From contig JANSYB010000202.1 of NCBI GenBank assembly GCA_024742655.1, positions 1 to 5,500 on the forward strand: 5,500 nucleotides of DNA, in the 5' to 3' direction. This document shows, piece after piece, positions 4,947 through 5,500 of the stretch (the stretch's first letter is position 1; each line of letters starts with the position of its first letter). Below the pieces are notes generated by a model. That model searched no databases and was not told where the DNA came from. It saw nothing but the letters and a program-made list of their open reading frames with translations. Origin of the DNA: Paracoccaceae bacterium (GTDB lineage Bacteria > Pseudomonadota > Alphaproteobacteria > Rhodobacterales > Rhodobacteraceae). A program made the translations under genes and the position numbers.

Positions 4947-5500
4947 ATGCTGAACTTTGCACGGTTCGTGGCGACACGCGGGATCATGGCGATCATTACG
5001 CTGATGATCGTGTCGCTTGTCGTGTTCTCCCTGATGGAACTGGTGCCCGGCGACTGTGCCGAAAGGTATCTGGCCTTCAAGAACACCCAGGGCTCCAGTG
5101 TCGCCATTCAGGCCGAGCTGGAGGCAGAACGCACACGCCTTGGCCTGGACCGGCCATTTCTCGAGCGATGGGGCAAGTGGATCGTCAACGCCTTTCAGGG
5201 TGAATTCGGCGATAGCTGCATCCTTCGGGTGAACATCGCCAACCTGCTGGGTGACAAGTTCTGGCTGTCCTTGGCGATCTGCCTGGCCTCGCTGTCACTG
5301 GCCTATGCCATCGCCATTCCGGTGGGGATCATCGCGGCGGCGTCGAATAATGCGTGGCTGAACAATTCGCTGCGCATCGTAAGCTATCTGGGTCTGGCGA
5401 TGCCCAACTTCCTGCTGGCCCTGATGATCATGCTGTTCGCGACAGTGTGGTTCGGTGAAACGCTGACAGGGCTGTTTTCAGACGAATACAGGGATGCCCC
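4947..5500 (+). CDS. ABC transporter permease, DppB type, N-terminal part (runs off the window)
   Basis: The first 184 codons of an inner-membrane permease subunit of a dipeptide/oligopeptide-type importer are present; the reading frame is open at the window edge. Hydrophobic segments at about 11-33, 104-131 and 144-169 are membrane helices. Between the first two lies a periplasmic region with the DppB-family landmarks ELVPGD (31-36), RLGLDRPFLERW (64-75) and GEFGDS (85-90). The ATG at 4947 has GGGAAG (4936-4941) 5 nt upstream. C37 replaces the more usual Pro or Ala after LVPGD. The cognate binding protein is encoded 102 nt upstream and a stem-loop lies between them, so the genes form one operon with unequal expression likely. 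A DppC-type permease and ATPases would be expected beyond the edge. Confidence 0.9.
   Translation, partial: MLNFARFVATRGIMAIITLMIVSLVVFSLMELVPGDCAERYLAFKNTQGSSVAIQAELEAERTRLGLDRPFLERWGKWIVNAFQGEFGDSCILRVNIANLLGDKFWLSLAICLASLSLAYAIAIPVGIIAAASNNAWLNNSLRIVSYLGLAMPNFLLALMIMLFATVWFGETLTGLFSDEYRDA

Noticed and set aside
1..5500. CRISPR arrays, tRNA/rRNA genes, insertion sequences or attachment sites
   Set aside because: No regularly spaced repeats, cloverleaf-like segments, transposase frames or terminal inverted repeats were seen; the window is filled by five genes of one metabolic theme.

Overview
The window looks like a phosphonate-utilisation locus from an alphaproteobacterium, most likely a Rhodobacteraceae/Roseobacter-type or rhizobial relative. 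That placement is inferred from base composition (about 60% GC by eye), protein style and gene arrangement; nothing in the window proves the genus.

Layout, left to right. At 1-56 on the minus strand are the first 19 codons of a gene whose N-terminus resembles 2-aminoethylphosphonate (AEP):pyruvate transaminase (PhnW). Facing away from it, 174-1043 encodes a LysR-family regulator resembling the subgroup associated with AEP catabolism. At 1128-2627 follows a 499-aa alkaline-phosphatase-superfamily hydrolase. Its closest match in my knowledge is the formylglycine-dependent phosphonate monoester hydrolase/phosphodiesterase (Rhizobium PMH, Burkholderia PehA) rather than an ordinary sulfatase. At 2805-4844 is a large (679 aa) secreted family-5 (DppA/OppA-type) solute-binding protein. 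The window ends inside a DppB-type permease (4947 to the edge). No gene-free stretch exceeds 300 bases.

How the genes may work together (inference): a dipeptide-type ABC importer takes up an esterified phosphonate, the cytoplasmic hydrolase splits the ester, and PhnW transaminates the released AEP to phosphonoacetaldehyde, with the LysR protein controlling the set.

The strongest direct evidence for shared control is a 31-bp element that occurs twice, once on each side of the regulator gene. The copies match at 27 of 31 positions and have the same orientation relative to the enzyme gene each one precedes. They lie 51 nt (phnW) and 46 nt (hydrolase) from the start codons. Each contains the dyad CTAT-N6-ATAG and ends in a TTTACA -35-like hexamer. 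The transporter genes lack a copy. They have instead a leader with two small perfect stem-loops and a strong GC-rich stem-loop between the binding-protein and permease genes.
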